From contig CAVZJG010000002.1 of assembly GCA_963775575.1 (NCBI GenBank), positions 372,001 to 436,000 of the forward strand: a stretch of 64,000 nucleotides of DNA, written 5' to 3'. The notes below the pieces were generated by a model that was not told the origin of the DNA, searched no databases, and saw only the letters and a list, made by a program, of their open reading frames with translations. This stretch comes from Roseiarcus sp963775575 (GTDB lineage Bacteria; Pseudomonadota; Alphaproteobacteria; Rhizobiales; Beijerinckiaceae). Shown in pieces: positions 18,302 through 27,204 of this stretch (its first letter is position 1; the number at the start of each line of letters is the position of its first letter). A program made the position numbers and the translations under genes.

Positions 18302-18478
18302 GGGTGACAGGGCGCCTATCTTGCCTCTGCTCGGCGACCGCTGTGGAGAACTCATAGGGCCGATAGTTAAGTGCACTGTCACCGTATCCCCGATAGTTAA
18401 GTGCACTGTCACCGAATCGCCGTATCGCGATAGTTAAGTGCACTGTCACCGTATCCCCGTATCCCGTATCCAAGGCGA
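18302..18478. repeat. Stuttered element ends: three copies of a 24-bp unit
   Basis: The unit starting CGATAGTTAAGTGCACTGTC and ending ACCG occurs at 18361, 18391 and 18428, spaced by GTATCCCC-like filler. Read on the minus strand this is TACGGTGACAGTGCACTTAA, an element end. The preceding 60 bases (18302-18360) match, in inverse orientation, the sequence after the similar end at 38279-38350. Confidence 0.75.
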
Positions 18479-18833
18479 TTGCGAAGCCATCGTCCGCACG
18501 CGGTGAAGCCGCCGCCGCTCCTCAAGCAGAAGCCGAGAATGCGCGGCTCTTGCGGTCGCGAAGCGGCGGCTCGGCCGCGCGGACGATGGTTTCGCCGTGC
18601 TGAATGGTTTTGGAACGCGAGCCGACCGCCAAGCACGCGGCGGCGATTCAGCCTTGCGCGGGCCACGAAGCGGTTGCACATTTCGCCGAGGGCCGACCGC
18701 TGCCGGGAACGTCGGTTCAGATGGGTCGATCCCGGCGCCCAATCTTGGCGCTTGTGGGCGGCGCCGACGGCGAGCGCGCGAACGCAACCTGCTTAAAGCC
18801 GGAACGTAACGATCTCAGGCGAGGATGACGATC
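18479..18833. other. Intergenic region before the aldolase gene
   Basis: An inverted repeat with arms GAAGCCATCGTCCGC (about 18492) and GCGGACGATGGTTTC (about 18579) forms a long imperfect hairpin; its left arm also resembles 17845-17862. No gene is supportable. The promoter of the aldolase gene should lie in the right half. Confidence 0.45.
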
Positions 18834-19730
18834 ATGGCCAATGACAAGATGGCAGTGCAAATGTCGAGCAAGGGCGGCTTCATCGCGGCGCTCGACCAGA
18901 GCGGCGGATCCACCCCCGGCGCCTTGCGCCTCTACGGCGTTCAGGACAGCGAATACAGCGGCGACGTCGAGATGTTCAAGCTGGTGCACGAAATGCGCGT
19001 GCGCATCATCACCTCGCCGGCCTTCAGCGGGGAGAAAGTCATCGCCGCGATCCTTTTCGAGCGCACGATGGACGGACTTGCGCAGGGAAAGCCGGTCCCG
19101 ACCTTCCTGTGGGAGGAGCGGGGCGTCGTTCCCGTCTTGAAGGTCGATAAGGGACTCGAGGCGGAAAAAGACGGCGTCCGTTTGATGAAGCCGATGCCGG
19201 ACCTCGCGCCGCTGCTCGCCCGGGCGGTGAAGCTTGGCGTCTACGGGACGAAGATGCGCTCCGTCATCAATCTGGCCTCGAAGGCAGGCATCGCCGCGAT
19301 CGTGAGACAGCAGTTCGAGGTCGGCGAACAGATCGCCAAGCACGGCCTCATGCCGATCCTCGAGCCTGAGATCTCGATCAAGAGCCCGGAAAAAGCCGGC
19401 GCGGAGGCGATCCTTCTCGCCGAACTGACCAAAGGGCTCAACGCCTTACCGGCTGGCCGCAAAGTGATGTTCAAGCTGACCCTCCCGGAAACGCCGGATT
19501 TCTATGCGCCTCTCATCCACGACAAACGCGTCGCGCGCGTCGTCGCGCTTTCCGGCGGCTACACGCGAGCCGAGGCGTGCAAACGCCTTGCCGCCAATCA
19601 TGGGATGATCGCGAGCTTCTCGCGCGCCCTGGCTCAAGACCTCCGGCGTTCGATGAGCGAGGCCGAATTCAACGCGGCGCTGGCCAGTTCGATCGACGAA
19701 ATCTACCGAGCCTCGACCGTGAAGGCCTGA
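18834..19730 (+). CDS. fda: Class I fructose-bisphosphate aldolase (Fda type)
   Basis: The protein of about 298 residues cleaves fructose 1,6-bisphosphate to triose phosphates through a Schiff base. The N-terminal signature GFIAALDQSGGSTP, then SGDVEMFKLVHEMRVRIITS and MFKLTLPE, matches the single-domain bacterial class I aldolases such as staphylococcal Fda. I prefer the ATG at 18834, which has a GAGG box nine bases upstream, over the ATG at 18825. It stands alone with repeats on both sides. Confidence 0.9.
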   Translation: MANDKMAVQMSSKGGFIAALDQSGGSTPGALRLYGVQDSEYSGDVEMFKLVHEMRVRIITSPAFSGEKVIAAILFERTMDGLAQGKPVPTFLWEERGVVPVLKVDKGLEAEKDGVRLMKPMPDLAPLLARAVKLGVYGTKMRSVINLASKAGIAAIVRQQFEVGEQIAKHGLMPILEPEISIKSPEKAGAEAILLAELTKGLNALPAGRKVMFKLTLPETPDFYAPLIHDKRVARVVALSGGYTRAEACKRLAANHGMIASFSRALAQDLRRSMSEAEFNAALASSIDEIYRASTVKA

Positions 19731-19888
19731 CGCTGAACCGCGGGGGGCGATGCGAGGACGATCGCTGACGGATTGGGCGTCTTCATCCCAATTCGCAGCG
19801 ACCGGCCGCCGTCCACCCCGAGCGGCCCGATGATGCGGGCGCCAAGCGTTGGATTTTTCCACCAGCTCGGACGCACGCGGGGCCGGCG

Positions 19889-19950
19889 CTGGCCTCAGCG
19901 CCGGCGCTCCCTATGATTGCTTGGAGGCGGTTAGGCGCGAGAGGAATTCG
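19889..19950. repeat. Family C repeat, partial copy 2
   Basis: This segment (CTGGCCTCAGCGCCGGCGCT through GAGAGGAATTCG) matches 17528-17593 with a few changes. It has the small hairpin GGCGCTG/CAGCGCC and one arm of the long palindrome but not the second arm. It is the only structure I see in the gap between fda and ligA. Confidence 0.75.
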
Positions 19951-20028
19951 CATTTGGCCGTGGGCTCCTCGGTTATGGGGCCAGCCGATCGCCTTCCGCT
20001 GACGCGGCCGCTGCGATAAACCTTTCCC

Positions 20029-22140
20029 ATGCCCGCGAAGACGCCGACGCCCGAAACGCTCTCGCCCGACGCCGCCCGCGCCGAGCACGCGCGCCTGGGC
20101 GCGGAGATCGCCGAGCACGACCGGCGCTACCACGGCGAAGACGCGCCGACCATTTCCGACGCCGACTACGACGCGCTGCGGCGGCGCTATACGGCGCTGG
20201 AGGAGGCCTATCCGGCGCTCGCCGACGCCGAGTCGCTCAACCGCAAAGTCGGCGCGGCGCCGGCGGAGAAATTCGCCAAGGTCCGCCATGCCGCGCCGAT
20301 GCTGTCGCTCGGCAACATCTTCGAGGACGCCGAAGTCGAGGAATTCTGCGCGCGGGTGCGCCGCTTCCTCGGCCTCGGCGACGACGCGCCGCTGGAAGTC
20401 ACCGCCGAGCCGAAGATCGACGGCCTGTCGTGCTCGCTGCGCTACGTCGACGGCAAGCTCGTGCAGGCGGCGACGCGCGGCGACGGCTACGAGGGCGAGG
20501 ACGTCACCGCCAACGCGCTGACCATCGCCGCGATCCCCAAGACGCTGCGCGGCGCGCCTGATGTGCTCGAGGCGCGCGGCGAAGTCTACATGGCGCATCC
20601 CGACTTCGCCGCGCTCAACGCGCGCCAGCAGGCGGCGGGCAAGCCGGCGTTCGCCAATCCGCGCAACGCCGCCGCCGGGTCGCTGCGCCAGCTCGACCCG
20701 CGCGTCACCGCCGAGCGGCCGCTGCGCTTCTTCGCCTACGCCTGGGGCGAGGTCAGCGCGCCGCTCTCCGACACGCAGATGGGCGCCATCGCCGCCTTCC
20801 GCGGCTTCGGCCTGCCGGTCAACCCGCTGACCCGACTGTGCCGGTCGGCCGCGGAGATGCTGGCGCATTATCGCGCCATCGAGGCTGAGCGCGCGACCCT
20901 CGGCTACGACATCGACGGCGTCGTCTACAAGGTCAACGACCTCGCGCTGCAGCAGCGGCTCGGCTTCGTCTCGCGCAGCCCGCGCTGGGCGACCGCGCAC
21001 AAATTCCCCGCCGAGCGCGCGACGACCGTCGTCGAAGCCATCGAAATCCAGGTCGGCCGCACCGGCGCGTTGACGCCGGTGGCGAAATTGCATCCCGTCA
21101 CCGTCGGCGGCGTCGTCGTCTCCAACGCCAGCCTGCACAACGAGGACGAAATTGCGCGGCTGGGCGTGCGCGTCGGCGACACGATCGTGGTGCAGCGGGC
21201 CGGCGACGTCATCCCGCAGATTCTCGAAGTCGTGCTCGACCAGCGGCCTCGGCACGGCACAAGGCCCTTTGTCTTCCCCCAAGACGAGAAGGGAGGCTTC
21301 ATCTGTCCGGTGTGCCGCTCGGCGGCGCTGCGCGAGATCGACGAGAAAACCGGCAAGGCCGACGTGGTGCGCCGCTGCACGGGGCGCTTGGTCTGCGCCG
21401 CGCAGGCGGTCGAGGGCCTCAAGCATTTCTGTTCGCGCAACGCGTTCGACATCGAGGGACTCGGCGACAAACAGATCGATCTGTTCTTCAACGAGGGGCT
21501 GATCAAGACGGCCGCGGACATCTTCACGCTACAGGCGCGCGACGGCCACGAAAGGCCGCCGCTGCGCGAATGGGAAGGGTTCGGCGATCTTTCCGCGCGC
21601 AATCTCTTCGCCGCGATCGAGGCGCGGCGCGCGATTGCGCTCAACCGCTTCCTCTACGCGCTCGGCGTCCGCCACGTCGGCGAGACCAACGCGCGCCGGC
21701 TCGCTCGCCATTTCGGCGATTTCGCCAAGCTGCACGCGGCGGCGCGCGCGCACGACGCGGCCGACGCTTTGAACGACATTGAAGGCATCGGGCCGGTGGT
21801 GATCGAATCGATCGTCGATTTCTTCGCCGAACCGCACAACGAAGAGGTGCTCGACGCGCTGCTCCAAGAGGTGCGCATCGAACCGATGCAGGCGATCGCC
21901 GCCGGCCACCCGCTCGCCGGCAAGACGATCGTATTCACCGGCTCGCTCGAGCGGATGACGCGCGACGAGGCCAAGGCGATGGCCGAGCGCCTGGGCGCCA
22001 AAGTCTCCGGCTCGATTTCCGCCAAGACCGACCTCGTCGTCGCCGGCCCCGGCGCGGGATCGAAGCTGACGAAAGCGCGCGAACTCGGCGTCGAGACGAT
22101 CGACGAAGAGGAATGGATGCGGCGGTCGGGGCGGGAGTGA
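20029..22140 (+). CDS. ligA: NAD-dependent DNA ligase
   Basis: The 703-residue replicative ligase seals nicks using NAD. Domains in order are Ia (HDRRYHGEDAPTISDADYD), the adenylation domain with the catalytic Lys in EPKIDGLS (about residue 129), the OB fold, a zinc finger beginning CPVC with two later Cys residues, helix-hairpin-helix repeats (GIGPVVIESIVDFF) and a C-terminal BRCT domain (IVFTGSLERMTRDEAKAM). Length and order are normal. Confidence 0.97.
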   Translation: MPAKTPTPETLSPDAARAEHARLGAEIAEHDRRYHGEDAPTISDADYDALRRRYTALEEAYPALADAESLNRKVGAAPAEKFAKVRHAAPMLSLGNIFEDAEVEEFCARVRRFLGLGDDAPLEVTAEPKIDGLSCSLRYVDGKLVQAATRGDGYEGEDVTANALTIAAIPKTLRGAPDVLEARGEVYMAHPDFAALNARQQAAGKPAFANPRNAAAGSLRQLDPRVTAERPLRFFAYAWGEVSAPLSDTQMGAIAAFRGFGLPVNPLTRLCRSAAEMLAHYRAIEAERATLGYDIDGVVYKVNDLALQQRLGFVSRSPRWATAHKFPAERATTVVEAIEIQVGRTGALTPVAKLHPVTVGGVVVSNASLHNEDEIARLGVRVGDTIVVQRAGDVIPQILEVVLDQRPRHGTRPFVFPQDEKGGFICPVCRSAALREIDEKTGKADVVRRCTGRLVCAAQAVEGLKHFCSRNAFDIEGLGDKQIDLFFNEGLIKTAADIFTLQARDGHERPPLREWEGFGDLSARNLFAAIEARRAIALNRFLYALGVRHVGETNARRLARHFGDFAKLHAAARAHDAADALNDIEGIGPVVIESIVDFFAEPHNEEVLDALLQEVRIEPMQAIAAGHPLAGKTIVFTGSLERMTRDEAKAMAERLGAKVSGSISAKTDLVVAGPGAGSKLTKARELGVETIDEEEWMRRSGRE

Positions 22141-22261
22141 GGCGGGGCGAGCCGGTCGCTTCGTCCGCTCTCAGTCGGGCGCACCCCCATTAGGAGGCCA
22201 GCTTCGGCCCTATGCCGCCACTACGATCCGCGCGCTGTCGGCCGGGCCTTCACCGCCAGCC

Positions 22262-22552
22262 TCACACCAATTCCAGCCGCAGCTCCCGCCCGACCGCCTT
22301 AGCCGCGCGCATCAGCGTTTCGAGCGTCGCGCTCTTGTTCTTCGGATCGAGCAGCCGGTCGACTTGCGCGCGGCTGGTGTTCATCATCTGCGCCATTCGC
22401 ACCTTGGTGATGCCCTTGCGTTTCATTTCCGCGGCGAGCTGCTCGGCGATGACTTCCTTGACGGCCGCCGCGGTGACCTCTTCGCGGACGCCTTCTTCGT
22501 CGAGCCAACTTTCGAAGCTCGAGCCGATATGCGGATTGGGCTTGCTCGTCAT
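22262..22552 (-). CDS. HigA-type antitoxin (XRE family)
   Basis: A 96-residue protein with a helix-turn-helix in KGITKVRMAQMMNTSRAQVD. It is the second gene of a toxin-first pair: its ATG overlaps the toxin stop codon as ATGA. It should bind the toxin and repress the shared promoter. The N-terminus (about residues 1-40) is long for a pure DNA-binding antitoxin and probably contacts the toxin. Confidence 0.85.
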   Translation of the reverse strand: MTSKPNPHIGSSFESWLDEEGVREEVTAAAVKEVIAEQLAAEMKRKGITKVRMAQMMNTSRAQVDRLLDPKNKSATLETLMRAAKAVGRELRLELV

Positions 22553-22899
22553 GATGTCGCTTCCTTCAATCGCTGGCGCGCCGTCGCCAGCTCCTTGGCG
22601 GGGGTCGCCCGCGTCTTCTTGAAAAACGCAGTGAGAGCGATCAGCACGCCGTCGTGAAAGCCGAACAGCACGCGCGCCTCGCGCCGGCTCGGGAGACTCG
22701 AACGAACCTCCCACAGGCCGTCGCCGAGCGCCTTGCAAACCGGCAGGCCAATCGGCCAGCCGAATTGAGCCTTGGCGATGTCGCGCCCGATCGCGCGCTT
22801 GTCCTCGGACGACAACGCCTTCAACCACTCCCGCACAGGCTCATGTCCGCTCGCGGACCGCCAGAACGCCAGCGGGATGGGCTTCAGCAGGTCGGTCAT
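22549..22899 (-). CDS. HigB/RelE-type toxin (Gp49-like)
   Basis: The 116-residue protein has the Gp49/HigB fold pattern: PVREWLKALSSEDKRAIGRD, then GLPVCKALGDGLWEVRSSLP and ARVLFGFHDGVLIALTAFFK. Such toxins cleave mRNA on the ribosome. The toxin-then-antitoxin order with a four-base overlap is typical of HigBA. It is chromosomal, next to ligA. Confidence 0.85.
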   Translation of the reverse strand: MTDLLKPIPLAFWRSASGHEPVREWLKALSSEDKRAIGRDIAKAQFGWPIGLPVCKALGDGLWEVRSSLPSRREARVLFGFHDGVLIALTAFFKKTRATPAKELATARQRLKEATS

Positions 22900-22908
22900 T
22901 CAACAAGG

Positions 22909-22928
22909 ATGTACCACGATTGATACAT
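22909..22928. promoter_or_regulatory. Candidate operator of the toxin-antitoxin operon
   Basis: ATGTA (22909-22913) and TACAT (22924-22928) form an inverted repeat centred about one helical turn apart, starting ten bases before the toxin ATG on the minus strand. This is a plausible binding site for the antitoxin. It is the only AT-rich palindrome in the short upstream region. Confidence 0.45.
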
Positions 22929-23237
22929 ACCGTCAAGCGCGCCGAGCCCGCGCCACGCCTTCCCGCCCCTCGCCCTTTCCTACCGATACAAATCCTCCCG
23001 CGTCGGCGGCAGGCCGCTCGCGCCTTTGGCGAGCTCGCAGGCCAACGTCGGCGATCGCGGCGCGCGGACGAGGCTCGCCAGCCGGTTTTCCGCCTTGCCC
23101 ATCATGCCTCCCTCGTCCTATCAGACGGCGAGCGCACGAACGTATTTTACAGCTGGCGTCGGGCGTCGAAACGGCAAGCGCTCCGCGACGAGCAGGCGCG
23201 GCGGCTGCATCGGGGGCGATCGGGGAACAGGATGCAA

Positions 23238-23723
23238 ATGGGCGCCGGCGGCGGCATGGTGGTTGGCGCGGCCTCGCTCGCCGATCTCGACGCGATCCAG
23301 GCGCTGGAGTTCGCCGCGTTTCCGGGCGATCGGCTTTCGCGCCGCTCGCTGCGCGCCTTCATCGTCGCCGAGCACCGGCCTTTGATCGTCGCCAAGTTCG
23401 GCCAAAGGCTCGCCGGCTACGCCCTGATCGCGCTGCGCAAGGGCGGCAAGAGCGCGCGGCTCTATTCGCTCGCCGTCGATCCCGCGCAGGGGCGGCGCGG
23501 CGTCGGGCGGGCGCTGCTGCAAGCCTGCGAGCGCTACGCGCGGGCGCACGACTGCGCCGCCCTGCGCCTCGAGGTGCGTTACGACAACGTCTCCGCGATC
23601 GCCCTTTACGAAAAGATGGGGTATCGCCACTTCGCCCAATGCGACGGCTATTACGCCGACGGCGCCGCCGCGCTGCGTTTCGAGAAGCGTCTCGAGGCCG
23701 CGCCCGACGGGCGAACGGCATGA
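23238..23723 (+). CDS. GNAT-family N-acetyltransferase (RimI-like)
   Basis: A GNAT protein of about 161 residues. The acetyl-CoA binding motif is in VDPAQGRRGVGRALLQACER, followed by LRLEVRYDNVSAIALYEKMG, the usual GNAT C-terminal half. The ATG at 23238 has AGGA seven bases upstream; upstream codons lack coding character. It is followed 228 bases later by a RimK-like ATP-grasp gene, a pairing that suggests modification of a shared peptide or amino acid substrate. That substrate is unknown. Confidence 0.8.
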   Translation: MGAGGGMVVGAASLADLDAIQALEFAAFPGDRLSRRSLRAFIVAEHRPLIVAKFGQRLAGYALIALRKGGKSARLYSLAVDPAQGRRGVGRALLQACERYARAHDCAALRLEVRYDNVSAIALYEKMGYRHFAQCDGYYADGAAALRFEKRLEAAPDGRTA

Positions 23724-23951
23724 TTCGCGTGAAAAACCGACGGGCGGCGCACGCTTGTTGTTGCGCCTGCCGCGAGGGCGACGCATGGTGGCGGCCTCGA
23801 CGCCGCGGCGGCCGTGATTCGCGCTCGCGTCGCGACGGCCCGAGGGTCTCGCTTCTCGCTCGGCCAAGGAGCCGGACGGCCGGATGATTGGATTGTCCTC
23901 CAGTGCTTTCGCGCCCTCGCCGAGGCGCGGCGCTTCTGCCGCGGGCCTGCC

Positions 23952-25412
23952 ATGAACGGCTGGGTGATTCTCGTCGATCACGCGCGCGATTTCCCCAACG
24001 CGGAGACCCCGCACAAGGTCATCACCACCAGCGACTATCTGGCGCGGCCGAAATTGTTCGCCGGGATGGGACGCGCCAAGATCGTCAACCTGTCGCGATC
24101 GTACAATTATCAGTCCAAGGGCTATTACGCCTCGCTGCTGGCCGAGGCCCGCGGACACCGCATCATCCCGACCGTCGAGACCATGCTCGAACTGCGCGAG
24201 CACAAGCTCTACGAATATGCGCTGCCCGATTTGCAGGAGGCGCTCAACCTGGCAGCGCGCCGCGCGCACGCGACCGAGATCACCACCTTCGATCTGCTGT
24301 TCTGCTTCGGCCTGTCGCCGGACCCGCGCTTCGAGGCGTTCGGCCGGCTGTTGTTCGATTGGTATCGCTGCCCGGCGATCGAGGTGACCATCACGCCGGG
24401 CAAGCGATGGCGGATCGACCGTCTTCGCCCGCGCCCGCTCGCCAAACTCGGTCCCGAGGAGGTCGAGTTCTTTCGCGCCGCGCTGCACCAGCACACCCAA
24501 CGCGACTGGCGCAATCCGCGCGCGCGCGCCGTCGCCAAATATTCGCTGGCGGTGCTCTGCGACCCGCAGGAGCCGCTGCCTCCTTCGTCGATGGAGACCA
24601 TCCGCTATTTTCAGAAGCACGCCGCGGCCCATTCGGTCGAAATCGACCTGCTCACCAAACGGCAATTGGCGGAACTGGCCGAATTCGACGGGCTGTTCAT
24701 CCGGGCGACGACGTCGATCGACAATTACACCTACCGCTTCGCGCAACGCGCGCTGCAGGAGGGCATGCCGGTCATCGACGATCCGCAGTCGATGATCCGC
24801 TGCACCAACAAGGTCTATCTTCACGAACTGATGGACGCGCACGGCGTTCCCATTCCGCCGACCGTCATGCTGGCCGAGGGCGACGATCTGGCCAAAGCCG
24901 AGAAGCTGCTCGGCTGGCCGATGGTGGTGAAGATCCCCGACGGCTCGTTTTCGCGCGGCGTCCACAAGGTCGAGACCTTCGAGGCGCTGAAGGCGCTGAC
25001 CGACCAGTTGTTCGAGGACACCGACTTGCTTCTGGCGCAGCAATTCATGCCGACCGAGTTCGACTGGCGCGTCGGCGTGCTCGACGGCGAGCCCCTGTTC
25101 GTCTGCCAATATCACATGGCGCACGGCCATTGGCAGATCATCAAGCACGGGCCGGACGGCGCGCGCGAAGGAACCTTCCGCACGATGACGATCGGCGAGG
25201 CGCCGCCGCGCGTCATCGAGGTGGCGCTGCGCGCCGCGCGCGCGATCGGCGACGGCCTCTACGGCGTCGACGTCAAGGAAGCGGGCGACGCGACCGTGGT
25301 GATCGAGGTCAACGACAATCCCAACCTCGAACACGGCGTCGAGGACCAGGTCGCCAAGGACGAAGTCTGGAGCCGCATCCTGCAATGGTTCATCAAGCGC
25401 ATCGACGCGTGA
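23952..25412 (+). CDS. RimK-like ATP-grasp ligase with N-terminal RLAN-type domain
   Basis: From the ATG at 23952 the protein has 486 residues. The N-terminal half (WVILVDHARDFPNAETPHKV, LSRSYNYQSKGYYASLLAEA) matches the RimK-like ATP-grasp N-terminal (RLAN) type. The C-terminal half is an ATP-grasp core with GWPMVVKIPDGSFSRGVHKV as the ATP-binding loop and VIEVNDNPNLEHGVED as the metal site. It should form an amide bond between a carboxylate and an amine. Reported RLAN proteins co-occur with acetyltransferases or amidoligases, which fits the GNAT gene upstream. The substrate is unknown. Confidence 0.8.
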   Translation: MNGWVILVDHARDFPNAETPHKVITTSDYLARPKLFAGMGRAKIVNLSRSYNYQSKGYYASLLAEARGHRIIPTVETMLELREHKLYEYALPDLQEALNLAARRAHATEITTFDLLFCFGLSPDPRFEAFGRLLFDWYRCPAIEVTITPGKRWRIDRLRPRPLAKLGPEEVEFFRAALHQHTQRDWRNPRARAVAKYSLAVLCDPQEPLPPSSMETIRYFQKHAAAHSVEIDLLTKRQLAELAEFDGLFIRATTSIDNYTYRFAQRALQEGMPVIDDPQSMIRCTNKVYLHELMDAHGVPIPPTVMLAEGDDLAKAEKLLGWPMVVKIPDGSFSRGVHKVETFEALKALTDQLFEDTDLLLAQQFMPTEFDWRVGVLDGEPLFVCQYHMAHGHWQIIKHGPDGAREGTFRTMTIGEAPPRVIEVALRAARAIGDGLYGVDVKEAGDATVVIEVNDNPNLEHGVEDQVAKDEVWSRILQWFIKRIDA

Positions 25413-25502
25413 ACGGCTTCCCAAGTGAATAGCTCGTCGCAAGACGGGCGCTCCGTCGAGCGCCCGATTCGCACGCCGAAGTTAGGGGCTCCGCCTGTCC
25501 GC

Positions 25503-25775
25503 CGTGCCTGATCCGTGCTCGGCGTCAAGGCCAAGCCCGCTTCGCGGGTCGCGCGCTTTTCGCGCGAGCCTTGACCCCTGCGCGCGGCTCAGGCTCTTTG
25601 TTTCCATGATCGTTGTTGAGCGGACCGGCCCTGCGGGCCGGCTTCGCTCAACAACGATCATGGAAACAAAAGGCCGCATCGGAGCGGCGCAGTCACCGCG
25701 AAGCGGCCGTAGCGAAGCGAAGGAGCCGCGCAGCGGCTTGACGGCGATGATCCGATGTGGCCGCCGGCGACATGA
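25503..25775. repeat. Structured intergenic repeat, family A copy 2
   Basis: Homologous to 13787-14065 in the same orientation. GTCAAGGC (25524-25531) pairs with 25568-25575; a 21-bp perfect stem pairs 25601-25621 with 25646-25666 and encloses GGCC-rich arms. Flanks such as GCGCGGCTCAGGCTC and CGGAGCGGCGCAGTCA are conserved with copy 1, while stem bases differ in a compensated way. No terminal inverted repeats are seen here, unlike copy 1. Confidence 0.85.
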
Positions 25776-25876
25776 AACATGGGTGGGCGGCCTGACCCGC
25801 TTGCGGGGGGCCGGGCGTGGGTTCTCGCGAACTATTCGCCCGGAAACCGTATGAACGGCGCCGGCGCGCAGGCCTG

Positions 25877-26953
25877 CTATGGCGGGCCGCCGTCGCCCAG
25901 AATCGCCGTCAGCGCCGCGAGCAGCCGCGCGATCTCGCCTTCCGATCCGACGCTGATGCGTAAGTAAGGCGCGATGCGCGCCGGCTTGGCGAAATGCCGC
26001 ACCAGCACCGCCCGCTGCCGCAGCGCGGACGCCAGCTCGGCGCCGCCGCGCTTGTCATGGCGGGCGAAGACGAAGTTGGCCGACGACGGCAGAATCGCAA
26101 AACCCAGACGCGCGAGACCCTCGCTCAAGATGTCGCGATTGCGCATCACCGCCGCGCGGCTCGTCTGGAAATAGGCTTCGTCCTCGATCGCGGCGACGGC
26201 GCCCGCTTGCGCCAAACGGTCGAGCGGATAGGAATTGAAGCTGTCCTTCACCCGCCGCAGCGCCTCGATCAGCCCGGCGTCGCCCAGGGCGTAACCGACG
26301 CGCAAGCCGGCAAGCGCGCGCGACTTGGACATCGTGTGCACGACGAGCAGGTTCGGATGCGCGGCGATCAAGGGAATCGCGGTTTCGGCGCCGAAGTCGA
26401 CATAGGCTTCGTCGATCACGACCGGCTTGTCGGGATGGTCGGCGAGCAAGCGCGCGAGTTCGGACCGCGCCAGCGCTATGCCCGTCGGCGCGTTCGGGTT
26501 GGCCAGAATGATCGCCCCGCAGGGGCGCCGATAGTCGGCGACGGCGACGCGCATCGACTCGTCGAGCGCGACGGTCTCGTAACGGATGCCGAACAGCCGG
26601 CAATAGGAGGGATAGAAGCTGTAGGTGACGTCGGGAAACAGCAGCGGTCTCTCATGCTTCAGCAGCGCGGCGAAAACGAACGCGAGCACTTCGTCCGAAC
26701 CGTTGCCGACCAAGACCTGATCCGGCGTCAGCCCATAATAGGCCGCCAAAGTCTCGCGCAATTGGGTCGCCTCGTAATCGGGGTAGAGCCGCAGGGCGTC
26801 CGTCGCGGCGGCGCGGATGGCGTCCAGCGCGCGCGGCGAAGGGCCGATCGGGTTCTCGTTGGTGTTGAGCTTGACGAGATCGGCGACGCGCGGCTGCTCG
26901 CCCGGCGAGTAAGGGGTGAGCTCGCTCACGAGCGCGTTCCAGAAGCGGTTCAT
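25877..26953 (-). CDS. hisC: Histidinol-phosphate aminotransferase
   Basis: The 358-residue class I/II PLP enzyme converts imidazole acetol phosphate to histidinol phosphate. Motifs include KLNTNENPIGPSP, YPDYEATQLRE, NPNAPTGIA and the PLP Lys in MSKSRALAGLRVGYA. Length is normal. It may also act on aromatic amino acids, as some members do. It is not in a his operon here. The upstream space is filled with repeats, including a CCCCTCTCCCGC-type palindrome. Confidence 0.92.
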   Translation of the reverse strand: MNRFWNALVSELTPYSPGEQPRVADLVKLNTNENPIGPSPRALDAIRAAATDALRLYPDYEATQLRETLAAYYGLTPDQVLVGNGSDEVLAFVFAALLKHERPLLFPDVTYSFYPSYCRLFGIRYETVALDESMRVAVADYRRPCGAIILANPNAPTGIALARSELARLLADHPDKPVVIDEAYVDFGAETAIPLIAAHPNLLVVHTMSKSRALAGLRVGYALGDAGLIEALRRVKDSFNSYPLDRLAQAGAVAAIEDEAYFQTSRAAVMRNRDILSEGLARLGFAILPSSANFVFARHDKRGGAELASALRQRAVLVRHFAKPARIAPYLRISVGSEGEIARLLAALTAILGDGGPP

Positions 26954-27100
26954 CGGTCGGTCTCGGGCGTCGGCGCCGTTCGGGCCGCGGGGTTGGGCGA
27001 AGCCGGTTATGGCACGGCGGCGGGAAGCGAAAAAGCGGCGGCGCCTCTCCCCCTCTCCCGCTGGCGGGACAGGGCCGGGGTGAGGGCCTGGGTTGTCGTG

Positions 27101-27194
27101 CGGGTTACGCTGACGCTTGCTTAACCCCCCTTTACGAGTTCAACAGCAACCAAATAAAGGGATTGCGTAAGCTGTCGCCGTAACCCCGTAACCC
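27101..27194. repeat. MITE-like element of about 94 bp with TTACG-type inverted ends
   Basis: The left end GTTACGCTGACGCTTGCTTA and the right end TTGCGTAAGCTGTCGCCGTA are imperfect inverted repeats. Stuttered CCCGTAA units follow the right end. The interior (CGAGTTCAACAGCAACC) carries no gene. Confidence 0.7.
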
Positions 27195-27204
27195 CGCCCG
27201 CCTG

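Noticed and set aside
23121..25442. 773-codon minus-strand frame opposite the GNAT and ATP-grasp genes
   Set aside because: It spans two well-supported genes in antisense and has no family pattern.
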